DNA of 6,102 nucleotides from NCBI GenBank assembly GCA_003223775.1, contig QHWK01000284.1, forward strand, positions 1 to 6,102, read 5' to 3'. The notes beneath the pieces were generated by a model that was not told the DNA's origin, did not search any database, and worked only from the letters and a program-made list of their open reading frames with translations. Position 1 is the stretch's first letter. Every line of letters begins with the position of its first letter. The position numbers and the translations under genes were made by a program. Origin of the DNA: Acidobacteriota bacterium (GTDB lineage Bacteria; Acidobacteriota; Vicinamibacteria; Vicinamibacterales; CAVVIG01). Below, in pieces: positions 1 through 5,664 of the stretch.

Positions 1-409
1 GGCGTTTCAGTCGGCCGGCAGCGACGTGGCGACGACGGTACGTACGATCTCCGTATCGCGGATTGCGGATTGCGGATTGCGGAGTGATTGCGGATCGCTT
101 GATTGCGGATTGCGGAGTGATTGCGGATCGTGGATTGACGATTCCATGTCGACCGATGAGTCGGTCCGCGCATCAATCCGCAATCACAATCCGCAATCCG
201 CATTGCTCGTTTACGAGATCGCCGGCGACGGCTTCCTGCGCCACATGGTGCGCGCGATCGTCGGGACGCTCGTCGAGATCGGCCGCGGGCGCCGGCCCGT
301 CGAGTGGATGACGGCCGTGCTGGCGTCGAGAGACCGCGCCGCCGCGGGACAGACGGCCCCGGCGCTCGGACTGTTTCTGGCGCGCGTCGGCTACGATGAC
401 ACGCCGTGA
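1..409 (+). CDS. truA: tRNA pseudouridine synthase A, C-terminal part, carrying an in-frame repeat insertion
   Basis: This is the 3' end of truA; the start and the catalytic-Asp domain lie upstream of the window. TruA isomerises uridines at positions 38-40 of the tRNA anticodon arm. The open frame begins at base 2 with FQSAGSD and TTVRTI, which match the central TruA domain. After the insertion it resumes with LLVYEIAGDGFLRHMVR, IVGTLVEIGRGRRP and a tail reading TAPALGLFLARVGYD, the family's conserved C-terminus (compare HHMVRNIVGSL in E. coli). Between SVSRI and LLVYEI the family normally has only a short loop joining two beta strands. Here about 45 extra residues are encoded by a palindromic repeat (59-205), including four cysteines (codons at 71, 89, 104, 122). 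The frame stays open and the conserved blocks on both sides are intact, so the gene may still work. Whether it does cannot be judged from this part alone. The stop is TGA at 407-409. Confidence 0.93.
   Translation, partial: AFQSAGSDVATTVRTISVSRIADCGLRSDCGSLDCGLRSDCGSWIDDSMSTDESVRASIRNHNPQSALLVYEIAGDGFLRHMVRAIVGTLVEIGRGRRPVEWMTAVLASRDRAAAGQTAPALGLFLARVGYDDTP
59..205. repeat. Palindromic heptad-repeat element inside truA
   Basis: The left arm is built from GATTGCG-type heptads and contains a perfect 30-base direct repeat (68-97 and 101-130), a 33-base period. The right arm (about 174-203, AATCCGC-type heptads) is the reverse complement of the left arm apart from a two-base indel and one or two mismatches. 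The loop between them holds a perfect 6-bp hairpin, GACCGA-TGAG-TCGGTC (151-166). The whole could extrude as a long imperfect cruciform or fold in RNA. The boundaries are approximate: they were set where TruA similarity stops (after SVSRI) and restarts (LLVYEI). I see no transposase and no clear target-site duplication. It resembles a non-autonomous, MITE-like or REP-like dispersed repeat, which is inference. Confidence 0.85.
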
Positions 410-410
410 G

Positions 411-515
411 CGGAACGCGAAGACACGAAGAAGAAACCCGAAGCTCACGAAGTATTTTCTCTTGTACCAGAGATTCTTCGTGCTCTTCGTGAGTCTTCGT
501 GCCTTCGTGGTTCCG
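411..515. repeat. Palindromic CACGAAG/CTTCGTG repeat element between truA and uppS
   Basis: The element begins one base after the truA stop and ends with the exact complement of its own ends (CGGAAC at 411-416, GTTCCG at 510-515). The left arm has four CACGAAG-like units (416-422, 424-430, 437-443, 446-452; the first and third vary in their first bases). The right arm has four exact CTTCGTG units (476-482, 485-491, 495-501, 503-509). A 23-base AT-rich centre (453-475) contains TCTC and GAGA, which can pair. Arm spacing is irregular, so the stem would be imperfect. The base composition is clearly lower in GC than the flanks. It fits a dispersed non-autonomous palindrome seen in intergenic regions of several phyla, as far as I recall. 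It could also act as a hairpin terminating or insulating truA transcription. Confidence 0.85.
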
Positions 516-532
516 TCGCCCGCGGCGGTCGG

Positions 533-541
533 TGGTACACT
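533..541 (+). promoter_or_regulatory. Candidate extended -10 promoter of the uppS operon
   Basis: TGG followed by TACACT fits the extended -10 pattern TGn-TAnnnT and lies 26 bases before the uppS start. No convincing -35 hexamer is seen at 16-18 bases upstream; that stretch is GC-rich. Initiation would fall near 548, giving a leader of about 20 bases that carries the uppS ribosome binding site (GAAGG, 556-560). The position, just downstream of the palindromic element and ahead of the tight gene cluster, is what an operon promoter would need. The motif is short, so this is tentative. Confidence 0.35.
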
Positions 542-567
542 CAAGGTTTACTCACGAAGGGCCCGGA

Positions 568-1377
568 ATGTCGCTTGAGCAGCTCCTGGCGGTGATTCCG
601 CCGGGATCGCCCGATGAGACGCTGGCGCGGCAGGTGAACTTCGATCAGCTGCCGGCCCACATCGCGATCATCATGGACGGCAACGGACGCTGGGCGGCGC
701 AGCGCCACCTCCCGCGAGTGGAAGGGCACCGCGCCGGCATCGACTCGGTCCGCGACGTCGTCGAGACGTCGGCGCGGCTCGGGATCGACGTGCTGACGCT
801 CTACGCCTTCTCGGTGGAGAACTGGAAGCGGCCGCTCGCCGAAGTCAACACGCTGATGATGCTCCTCAAGCGCTACATCCGCCTGGAGCTCGCGACACTG
901 CTCACCAACAACATCCAGTTTCGCGTGATCGGGCGCCCGGAGGAGCTCGCGCCGGACGTGCAGGACGAGCTCGAGATCGGCATCCGCAAGACGGCGGCCA
1001 ACACCGGCATGCAGTTCAACATCGCGCTGAACTACGGCGGCCGCGCCGAGATCGTGGACGCGGCGCGGCGCGCGATGGCCGCCGGCGTCAACCCCGACGA
1101 CCTCGACGAGCGGCGCTTCGGCGAGTTCCTGTACACGGCCGGGCAGCCGGATCCCGATCTGCTGATCCGCACGAGCGGCGAGATGCGCGTGAGCAACTTC
1201 CTGCTGTGGCAGATTGCGTACTCCGAGATCTGGGTGACCGAGACGCTCTGGCCGGACTTCCGCCGCCGCGATCTCCTCGAGGCCGTCGTCGCGTATCAGA
1301 AGCGGGAGCGCCGCTACGGCGGCATCAAGTCCGCCAAGAGCGCAAAGACGGCGACAGCCGCTGAGAGCCTTCCCTGA
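568..1377 (+). CDS. uppS: Isoprenyl transferase (undecaprenyl diphosphate synthase, cis-prenyltransferase)
   Basis: This 269-residue protein is of the usual family size. It condenses isopentenyl diphosphate onto farnesyl diphosphate in cis configuration to make undecaprenyl diphosphate, the carrier lipid for peptidoglycan. The hallmark motifs are present: IMDGNGRWA at 35-43 (catalytic Asp37, with Asn39 and Arg41), His54, AFSVENWKRP at 80-89, and IRTSGEMRVSNFLLWQIAYSE at 200-220, where Glu220 corresponds to the second magnesium ligand. The ATG at 568 is preferred because GAAGG (556-560) sits 7 bases upstream. An in-frame GTG at 499 lies inside the palindromic repeat and would add unrelated residues. 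After the conserved ERRYGG end (247-252) there is a low-complexity tail of 17 residues (IKSAKSAKTA...) that looks repeat-derived. The stop overlaps the start of cdsA by four bases, implying translational coupling. Confidence 0.97.
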   Translation: MSLEQLLAVIPPGSPDETLARQVNFDQLPAHIAIIMDGNGRWAAQRHLPRVEGHRAGIDSVRDVVETSARLGIDVLTLYAFSVENWKRPLAEVNTLMMLLKRYIRLELATLLTNNIQFRVIGRPEELAPDVQDELEIGIRKTAANTGMQFNIALNYGGRAEIVDAARRAMAAGVNPDDLDERRFGEFLYTAGQPDPDLLIRTSGEMRVSNFLLWQIAYSEIWVTETLWPDFRRRDLLEAVVAYQKRERRYGGIKSAKSAKTATAAESLP

Positions 1378-2153
1378 CGCGTGTCCTGAGCGGCGCCGTT
1401 CTGATCGCGATCGCGATCGCCGTTGTCTGGTTCGCGCCGCCGCTGCTCTTCTTCGCCGTCGCCCTCGCGGTGGCCGTGATCGCGGTCAACGAGCTGATCG
1501 TGCTCGCGCGATCCGTTCACCTGCACGTGTCGATGACGGTGGCCGCCTTCGCCACGTCGATGGTGGTCTACAGCAGCCGCGTGCCGGAGGCGCTCGATCT
1601 GTTTCTCGTGACGGCGCTCATCGGCGGCGCCGCGCTGACGCTCGGCGCGTGGCAGGGAGGCGGCGACGCGCTGGCCACGGTGTCGGCGTCGCTCTTCCCG
1701 GCGCTCTACATCGGGCTGCCGATCGCCGCGATGGTCGGCATTCGCGCGCGCGGCGGACCGCCGGCGCTCTTCCTGCTCATGCTGACGATCATCGTGAGCG
1801 ACTCGATGCAGTACTACACCGGCCGGTTGGTCGGCCGCCGTCCGCTCGCGCCGCTCGTCAGCCCGAAGAAGACGGTGGAAGGCGCGCTCGGCGGCGCCGT
1901 GTTCGGCACCTCGATCTTCACGATCGTCGGCGCGTGGTGGCTGCCGGCGGTCCCCGCCGGATTCCGCGCGCTGGTCGGCGTGACGATCGTGGCGCTCGGG
2001 ATCGCGGGCGACCTGTTCGAGTCGATGCTGAAGCGCAGCGCGAACGTCAAGGACAGCTCGTCGCTCATCCCGGGCCACGGCGGCATCCTCGACCGGATCG
2101 ACGCGCTGCTCTTCGCGGCGCCCGTCTACTACATCGTCCTGAGATACGTGTGA
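1374..2153 (+). CDS. cdsA: Phosphatidate cytidylyltransferase (CDP-diglyceride synthase), probable CTG start
   Basis: This integral membrane enzyme makes CDP-diacylglycerol from phosphatidic acid and CTP, the branch point of phospholipid synthesis. The family signature is complete at residues 217-243: SMLKRSANVKD followed by SSSLIPGHGGILDRID. There are several hydrophobic segments, including two near the N-terminus (about residues 7-35) and others around SLFPALYIGLPIAAMVGI and FLLMLTIIVS. The start is unusual. The frame is closed by TGA at 1362-1364, and the first canonical start in frame is GTG at 1470, which would remove the first membrane region. The codons before it read TRVLSGAVLIA, a typical CdsA N-terminus, so translation most likely begins at CTG 1374, overlapping the uppS stop (CTGA). 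This gives 259 residues, normal for the family. A weak purine run, GAGAG (1363-1367), lies 6 bases upstream. Coupled reinitiation after uppS would explain the poor start. Confidence 0.94.
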   Translation: MTRVLSGAVLIAIAIAVVWFAPPLLFFAVALAVAVIAVNELIVLARSVHLHVSMTVAAFATSMVVYSSRVPEALDLFLVTALIGGAALTLGAWQGGGDALATVSASLFPALYIGLPIAAMVGIRARGGPPALFLLMLTIIVSDSMQYYTGRLVGRRPLAPLVSPKKTVEGALGGAVFGTSIFTIVGAWWLPAVPAGFRALVGVTIVALGIAGDLFESMLKRSANVKDSSSLIPGHGGILDRIDALLFAAPVYYIVLRYV

Positions 2154-2181
2154 CCAAATCACGATTCGCCCGCCGCGCCTC

Positions 2182-3351
2182 ATGAAGCGCATCGCGATTC
2201 TCGGATCCACGGGATCGATCGGGCAGAGCGCGCTCGCCGTCGTCGACGCGCACGCGGATCGCGTGGAGGTGGTCGGCCTCGCCGCCGGCAGCAATGCCGA
2301 TCTGCTTGCCGCGCAGGCGGCGCGCTACCGGCCGCGGATCGTCGCGATGGCGACCGGCGCGGCCATCGATCGGTTGACGGCGATCGGCCTCGAGCGCGGC
2401 GTCGCAATCGGCGGCACGGGACGCGACGGCCTCGTCGCCGTCGCCTCGCACCCGGACGCCGACGTCGTGCTGTGCGCGTCGAGCGGAACGGATGCGCTCG
2501 AAGCCGTGCTCGCGGCGATCGAGTGTGGCAAGACGATCGCGCTCGCGAACAAGGAAGTGCTCGTCATGGCGGGCGGCATCGTCACCGACGCGGCGGCGCG
2601 GAGGGGCGTCGCGATCGTGCCGGTGGACAGCGAGCACAACGCAATTCATCAGTGCCTGCACGGGCGCGGGGCGCGCGACATCCGCCGGCTGATCCTCACG
2701 GCGTCGGGCGGCCCGTTCCGCGGGCGATCGGCGGCGGAGCTCGAGCGGGTGACGGCCGACGCGGCGCTGCAGCATCCGACGTGGCGCATGGGCCGCAAGA
2801 TCACGATCGATTCGGCGACGCTGATGAACAAGGGCCTCGAGGTGATCGAGGCGCACTGGCTGTTCGGCGTGCGCGCCGAGCAGATCGAGGTCGTCGTGCA
2901 CCCGCAGTCCGTCGTGCACTCGATGGTGGAGCTGATCGACGGATCGATCCTCGCGCAGCTCGGCGTCACCGACATGCGGCTGCCGATTCAGTACGCGTTC
3001 TCGTACCCCGAGCGCTGGCCGGCGCCGCTGGCGGCGCTCGATCTCGCGCGCGCGGGACGGCTCGAGTTCCACGCGCCCGACACAGCGGCATTCCCGTGCC
3101 TCCGCCTCGCGTACCGCGCGCTCGAGGCGGCGCGCAGCCTGCCGGTCGTGCTGAACGCGGCGAACGAGATCGCGGTGGCGCGCTTCCTCGACGGTCGCAT
3201 CGGCTTCACCGCGATTCCTCAGGTCATCGAGCGCGCGATGGACGCGCACGCGCCGGTCGAGGTCCCGACGATTGCAACCGTGCGCAATGTTGACGCGGCC
3301 GCGCGCGCGCATGCGCAGGACATCGCCCGCGGGTTAGAATTGAAGGTCTGA
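2182..3351 (+). CDS. dxr: 1-deoxy-D-xylulose 5-phosphate reductoisomerase
   Basis: Dxr (IspC) rearranges and reduces DXP to MEP with NADPH and a divalent metal, the committed step of non-mevalonate isoprenoid synthesis in the cytosol. The 389 residues match the usual length. The NADPH-binding loop is GSTGSIG at 8-14. ALANKE lies in the nucleotide domain. The metal ligands are Asp149 and Glu151 in PVDSEHNAI, and Glu220 in MNKGLE. Substrate-phosphate contacts are represented by ASGGPF (174-179), HPTWRMG (198-204) and Asn216-Lys217. A C-terminal helical domain ends in ELKV. The ATG at 2182 is well placed for the Rossmann fold but has no recognisable Shine-Dalgarno; the 28-base gap after cdsA is GC-rich. 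The last codons use TTA, the only TTA triplet in any forward frame of this gene, possibly because they carry a promoter for rseP. The stop overlaps the rseP start by one base (TGATG). Confidence 0.98.
   Translation: MKRIAILGSTGSIGQSALAVVDAHADRVEVVGLAAGSNADLLAAQAARYRPRIVAMATGAAIDRLTAIGLERGVAIGGTGRDGLVAVASHPDADVVLCASSGTDALEAVLAAIECGKTIALANKEVLVMAGGIVTDAAARRGVAIVPVDSEHNAIHQCLHGRGARDIRRLILTASGGPFRGRSAAELERVTADAALQHPTWRMGRKITIDSATLMNKGLEVIEAHWLFGVRAEQIEVVVHPQSVVHSMVELIDGSILAQLGVTDMRLPIQYAFSYPERWPAPLAALDLARAGRLEFHAPDTAAFPCLRLAYRALEAARSLPVVLNAANEIAVARFLDGRIGFTAIPQVIERAMDAHAPVEVPTIATVRNVDAAARAHAQDIARGLELKV
3335..3340 (+). promoter_or_regulatory. Candidate -10 element for rseP within the end of dxr
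   Basis: TAGAAT differs from the TATAAT consensus by one base and stands in an AT-rich pocket (about 3334-3344) of otherwise GC-rich coding sequence. It requires a TTA leucine codon in dxr, a triplet found nowhere else on the forward strand of that gene, which hints at selection on the DNA. Initiation about 7 bases downstream would leave rseP nearly leaderless. The ribosome binding site GAAGG (3342-3346), four bases before the rseP ATG, would then be used mainly by read-through transcripts. No -35 box is evident. Confidence 0.28.
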
Positions 3352-4676
3352 TGGGTTTTGCGATCACGATCGTCAAGTTCATTTTCGTGCTCGGTGTCCT
3401 GGTGTTCGTGCACGAGCTCGGGCACTTCCTGGCCGCAAAGCGCGTCAGAATCCGCGTCCTCAAATTCCAGCTCGGGTTCAACCCGACCATCATCAGCGTC
3501 CGCCGCGGCGACACCGAATACGGCATCGGCGCGCTGCCGCTCGGCGGCTACGTGAAGATGGCCGGCGAGTCGCCCGAGGAAGGATCGACCGGGCGCTCCG
3601 ACGAGTTCCTCTCGAAGACGAAGTGGGAACGGTTCCAGGTCCTCATCATGGGACCGGTGATGAACCTCCTGCTCGCATTCGTTCTCCTCGCGGTCGTCCT
3701 GTATCAGGGCGTCGAGAAGGGCGCGTACGAAGATCAGCCGCCGGTCGTGGGCCGCGTCGCCGCGGGATCGCCGGCGTCGAAAGCGGACATCCGGCCGGGC
3801 GATCGGATCGTCGCCGTCGCCGGCCGCGACGTCCGGACGTGGGAGGACGCGCTGCTCGCGATCGGGCAGCGCGCGAACCGCGAGATCGAGATCAAACTGC
3901 TGCGCAGCGGCCTCGAGACGACGCGGCGCGTGACGCCGGCCGTCGAGGGCCAGAGCCGCGTCGAGTTCGGGCAAATCGGCGTGCTCCCGAACGTCCACCC
4001 GCACGTGCGGAGCGTGCAGTCGGGCAGCGCCGCCGAACAGGCGGGGCTGCTCATCGGCGACACCGTGCTCGGCCTCGACGGCGAGCCGGTCACCTTCTCC
4101 TACCAGCTGAAGGAAGCGATCGCGAAGCGTCCAGAGCAGCCGATCACACTCGACATCCTGCGCGGCGGCGAGCGCATGCGCGTGGGGGCGACGCCGGCGA
4201 AGAACGGCAACGAAGGGCTGCTCGGCATCGGCATCGGCGACGACACGGTGCGAATCAAGCCCGGGTTCGGCGAGGCCATTCAGCTCAGCGTCAAGAAGAA
4301 CGTCGAGTACTCGCACCTGATCTTGCAGACGCTCATCGGCCTCGCGACGCGCGAGACGTCGCCGAAGCAGCTGATGGGGCCGGTCGCCATCGCGCAGCTC
4401 GCGGGCGAGGCGCCCGACTTCATCGCCACGCTCACGCTCATGGCGTCGCTCAGCCTGAACCTCGGCCTGCTGAACCTGCTGCCGATTCCGGTGCTCGACG
4501 GCGGCCACATCTTCATCATGGCGCTCGAGGGACTCGCGCGCCGCGACTTCAGCATCCGCGTGAAGGAGAAGATGCTGCTGGCCGGTTTCGTGGTCATCCT
4601 TACGCTGATGGTGACGGTCATCTACAACGACCTGACGCGAATCAGCTGGATAGAACGCCTGATGCCCTGGCGTTGA
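3351..4676 (+). CDS. rseP: RIP metalloprotease RseP (site-2 protease, M50 family) with two PDZ domains
   Basis: This is an inner-membrane zinc protease that cuts transmembrane segments, classically of anti-sigma factors after a first cut by a site-1 protease. In E. coli this releases sigma-E. The 441 residues fit the family. Zinc-binding HELGH is at 21-25 inside the first membrane helix, and the third ligand is Asp383 in NLLPIPVLDGGH. GYVKM and the MGPVMNLLLAFVLL helix follow the first helix. Two PDZ domains follow: PDZ1 at about 131-205 (GSPASKADIRPGDRIVAVAG) and PDZ2 at about 216-290 (GSAAEQAGLLIGDTVLGLDG). A conserved GPVAIAQLAG segment precedes the last helices. The start is ATG 3351, overlapping the dxr stop, with GAAGG 4 bases upstream. 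No anti-sigma factor or site-1 protease gene is in the window, so the substrate cannot be named. Confidence 0.97.
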   Translation: MGFAITIVKFIFVLGVLVFVHELGHFLAAKRVRIRVLKFQLGFNPTIISVRRGDTEYGIGALPLGGYVKMAGESPEEGSTGRSDEFLSKTKWERFQVLIMGPVMNLLLAFVLLAVVLYQGVEKGAYEDQPPVVGRVAAGSPASKADIRPGDRIVAVAGRDVRTWEDALLAIGQRANREIEIKLLRSGLETTRRVTPAVEGQSRVEFGQIGVLPNVHPHVRSVQSGSAAEQAGLLIGDTVLGLDGEPVTFSYQLKEAIAKRPEQPITLDILRGGERMRVGATPAKNGNEGLLGIGIGDDTVRIKPGFGEAIQLSVKKNVEYSHLILQTLIGLATRETSPKQLMGPVAIAQLAGEAPDFIATLTLMASLSLNLGLLNLLPIPVLDGGHIFIMALEGLARRDFSIRVKEKMLLAGFVVILTLMVTVIYNDLTRISWIERLMPWR

Positions 4677-4692
4677 GCCAGGCTCGCCTTTT
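4669..4692 (+). terminator. Weak terminator-like hairpin at the rseP stop
   Basis: GGCG (4669-4672) pairs with CGCC (4685-4688), and an inner AGC/GCT stem (4676-4678 with 4682-4684) closes a CAG loop. Three bases, TTG, are bulged on the left side. TTTT (4689-4692) follows at once. The interrupted palindrome GAGCCAGGCTC (4675-4685) is the visible core. The stem is short and the T run is only four, so it may be an attenuator between rseP and the next gene, or chance. Confidence 0.3.
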
Positions 4693-4699
4693 GCAACAG

Positions 4700-4711
4700 C
4701 CTCCGCGGAGG
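4700..4711 (+). promoter_or_regulatory. Shine-Dalgarno inside a 12-base palindrome
   Basis: CCTCCGCGGAGG is a perfect palindrome whose right half supplies GGAGG (4707-4711), five bases before the GTG start at 4717. This is the strongest ribosome binding site in the window and it decides the start of the following gene. In RNA, CCTC and GAGG could pair around a CGCG loop and hide the site. The stem is only four pairs, so regulation is possible but not shown. Confidence 0.6.
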
Positions 4712-4716
4712 TTCCC

Positions 4717-5658
4717 GTGAAATCGATCCGCTTCATCGGGCCCCTGGCCCTCGCGCTGGCGCTGTCAGCCGCCGGCAGCGTCCGGGCGGCGGCCTCGCAA
4801 TCCTCGCAATCCTCGCAGACCTCGGTCACGACCGCCGACATCGAGCGGCTTCAGGACAACATCTACGACGCCTCGCGCGACATCGCGCAGCTGCGCGGCC
4901 GCGACTCGGTGACGGCGTCGCAGCTCCAGGCGGAGCTCGACGAGGCGCGCGACGACGCGACGTATCTGAAGGTGAAGCTGCGCCGCAACGAGCCGATTCC
5001 GCGCGTCGAGTACGCCGATCTGCGCGACAAGATCGAGAACATCCGCAGCCGCGCGCGCGGCGAGTCCGCGGGCGGCTACACGCCGCCGGCCGGCTCGCGC
5101 AGCGAGCCCGATCGCGCGCCGGGCTCGCCGGAAGCGGTGCGCTCGCACCGGCCGAACGAGATCCCGGTGAGCACCGAGTTCGACGTGCGTCTGCAGAACA
5201 CGCTCAGCTCCCGCACCTCGCAGGTCGAGGATCGCTTCGAGACGACGACGATGGTGGATCTGACCGACGAGCGCGGGCGCGTGCTCGTGCCGGCGGGATC
5301 CACGATGCGCGGCACGGTCACGTCGGTGACGAAGGCGACGCGCCTCGAGCGCAAGGGGAGCCTGACGGTGAGCTTCGATCGGCTCACGATCGATCATCGC
5401 TCGTATCCGATTCGCGCGACGGTGACGCAGGCGATCGAGAGCGCGGGGATCCGCGGCGAGACGGAGAAGATCGGCATCGGCGCGGGCGCCGGCGCGATCC
5501 TCGGCGCGATTCTCGGCGGCACGAAGGGCGCGCTCGCCGGCATCCTGATCGGCGGCGGCGGGACGATCGCCGCGACCGAAGGGAAGGACGTCGATCTGCC
5601 GGTCGGCACCGTGCTGCGCGTCCGGATGGACGAACCACTCACGCTGGCCGGGAAGTAG
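4717..5658 (+). CDS. Secreted protein with coiled coil, beta domain and glycine zipper; function unknown
   Basis: I do not recognise a named gene. The 313-residue product starts with a signal peptide (KSIR, a hydrophobic core at 6-19, likely cleavage after VRA at 24). A Ser/Gln tandem repeat, SQSSQSSQT, begins the mature protein. Residues about 38-115 are rich in charged heptads (DIERLQDNIYDASRDIAQL, LQAELDEARDDA, LRDKIENIRSRARG) and look like a coiled coil. A Pro/Ser-rich linker follows to about 146. Residues 147-250 (IPVSTEFDVRLQNTLSS, VLVPAGSTMRGTVTSV, LTVSFDRLTIDHRSYPI) read as beta strands, loosely like the VirB10/TrbI C-terminal domain. Residues 252-289 form a Gly/Ala/Ile-rich zipper (GAGAGAILGAILGG, GALAGILIGGG), and the end has PVGTVLRVRMDEPL. 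It is probably an envelope or outer-membrane-associated protein. The start is GTG with GGAGG 5 bases upstream. It lies 40 bases after rseP and may be co-transcribed with it. Confidence 0.85.
   Translation: MKSIRFIGPLALALALSAAGSVRAAASQSSQSSQTSVTTADIERLQDNIYDASRDIAQLRGRDSVTASQLQAELDEARDDATYLKVKLRRNEPIPRVEYADLRDKIENIRSRARGESAGGYTPPAGSRSEPDRAPGSPEAVRSHRPNEIPVSTEFDVRLQNTLSSRTSQVEDRFETTTMVDLTDERGRVLVPAGSTMRGTVTSVTKATRLERKGSLTVSFDRLTIDHRSYPIRATVTQAIESAGIRGETEKIGIGAGAGAILGAILGGTKGALAGILIGGGGTIAATEGKDVDLPVGTVLRVRMDEPLTLAGK
4793..4819 (+). repeat. Three-copy 9-base tandem repeat within the secreted protein gene
   Basis: CCTCGCAAT occurs twice exactly (4793-4801, 4802-4810), followed by CCTCGCAGA (4811-4819) and the start of a further unit (CCTCGG). 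The period is three codons, so it adds a repeated Ser-Gln-Ser peptide just after the predicted signal-peptide cleavage site without shifting the frame. Copy number could vary between strains by slippage. Confidence 0.85.
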
Positions 5659-5664
5659 GCCGCG

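Noticed and set aside
71..124. Four-cysteine cluster in the TruA insertion as a metal-binding site
   Set aside because: The cysteines come from the repeated TGC of the heptad, and nothing else supports a designed metal site.
68..133. Possible CRISPR array, because of a repeated 30-base unit
   Set aside because: Copies are separated by only three bases, there are no spacers, and the unit is made of heptads within truA.
173..544. Minus-strand open frame of 123 residues across truA and the two palindromes
   Set aside because: It is antisense to conserved TruA sequence and stays open because the heptad repeats lack stop codons. The residues have no domain character.
396..578. Small forward open frame of 60 residues (TRRERNAKTRRRNPK...)
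   Set aside because: It is a translation of the CACGAAG/CTTCGTG palindrome, with no ribosome binding site.
1403..1420. Tandem GATCGC, containing GCGATCGC, resembling the HIP1 octamer of cyanobacteria
   Set aside because: It encodes an Ile-Ala repeat of a CdsA membrane helix, and GATCG strings are common throughout this GC-rich window. No cyanobacterial feature is present.
2148..2162. GTGA-CCAAA-TCAC inverted repeat, similar to a CRP/FNR site, before dxr
   Set aside because: The spacer is five bases rather than six (CRP), the half-sites are short, and it lies over the cdsA stop inside a tight gene cluster.
3219..4841. Long minus-strand open frame of 540 residues opposite rseP
   Set aside because: It is the antisense shadow of rseP, whose HELGH, PDZ and LDG motifs are clear. 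The Arg/Asp/Glu-rich translation is typical of high-GC antisense frames.
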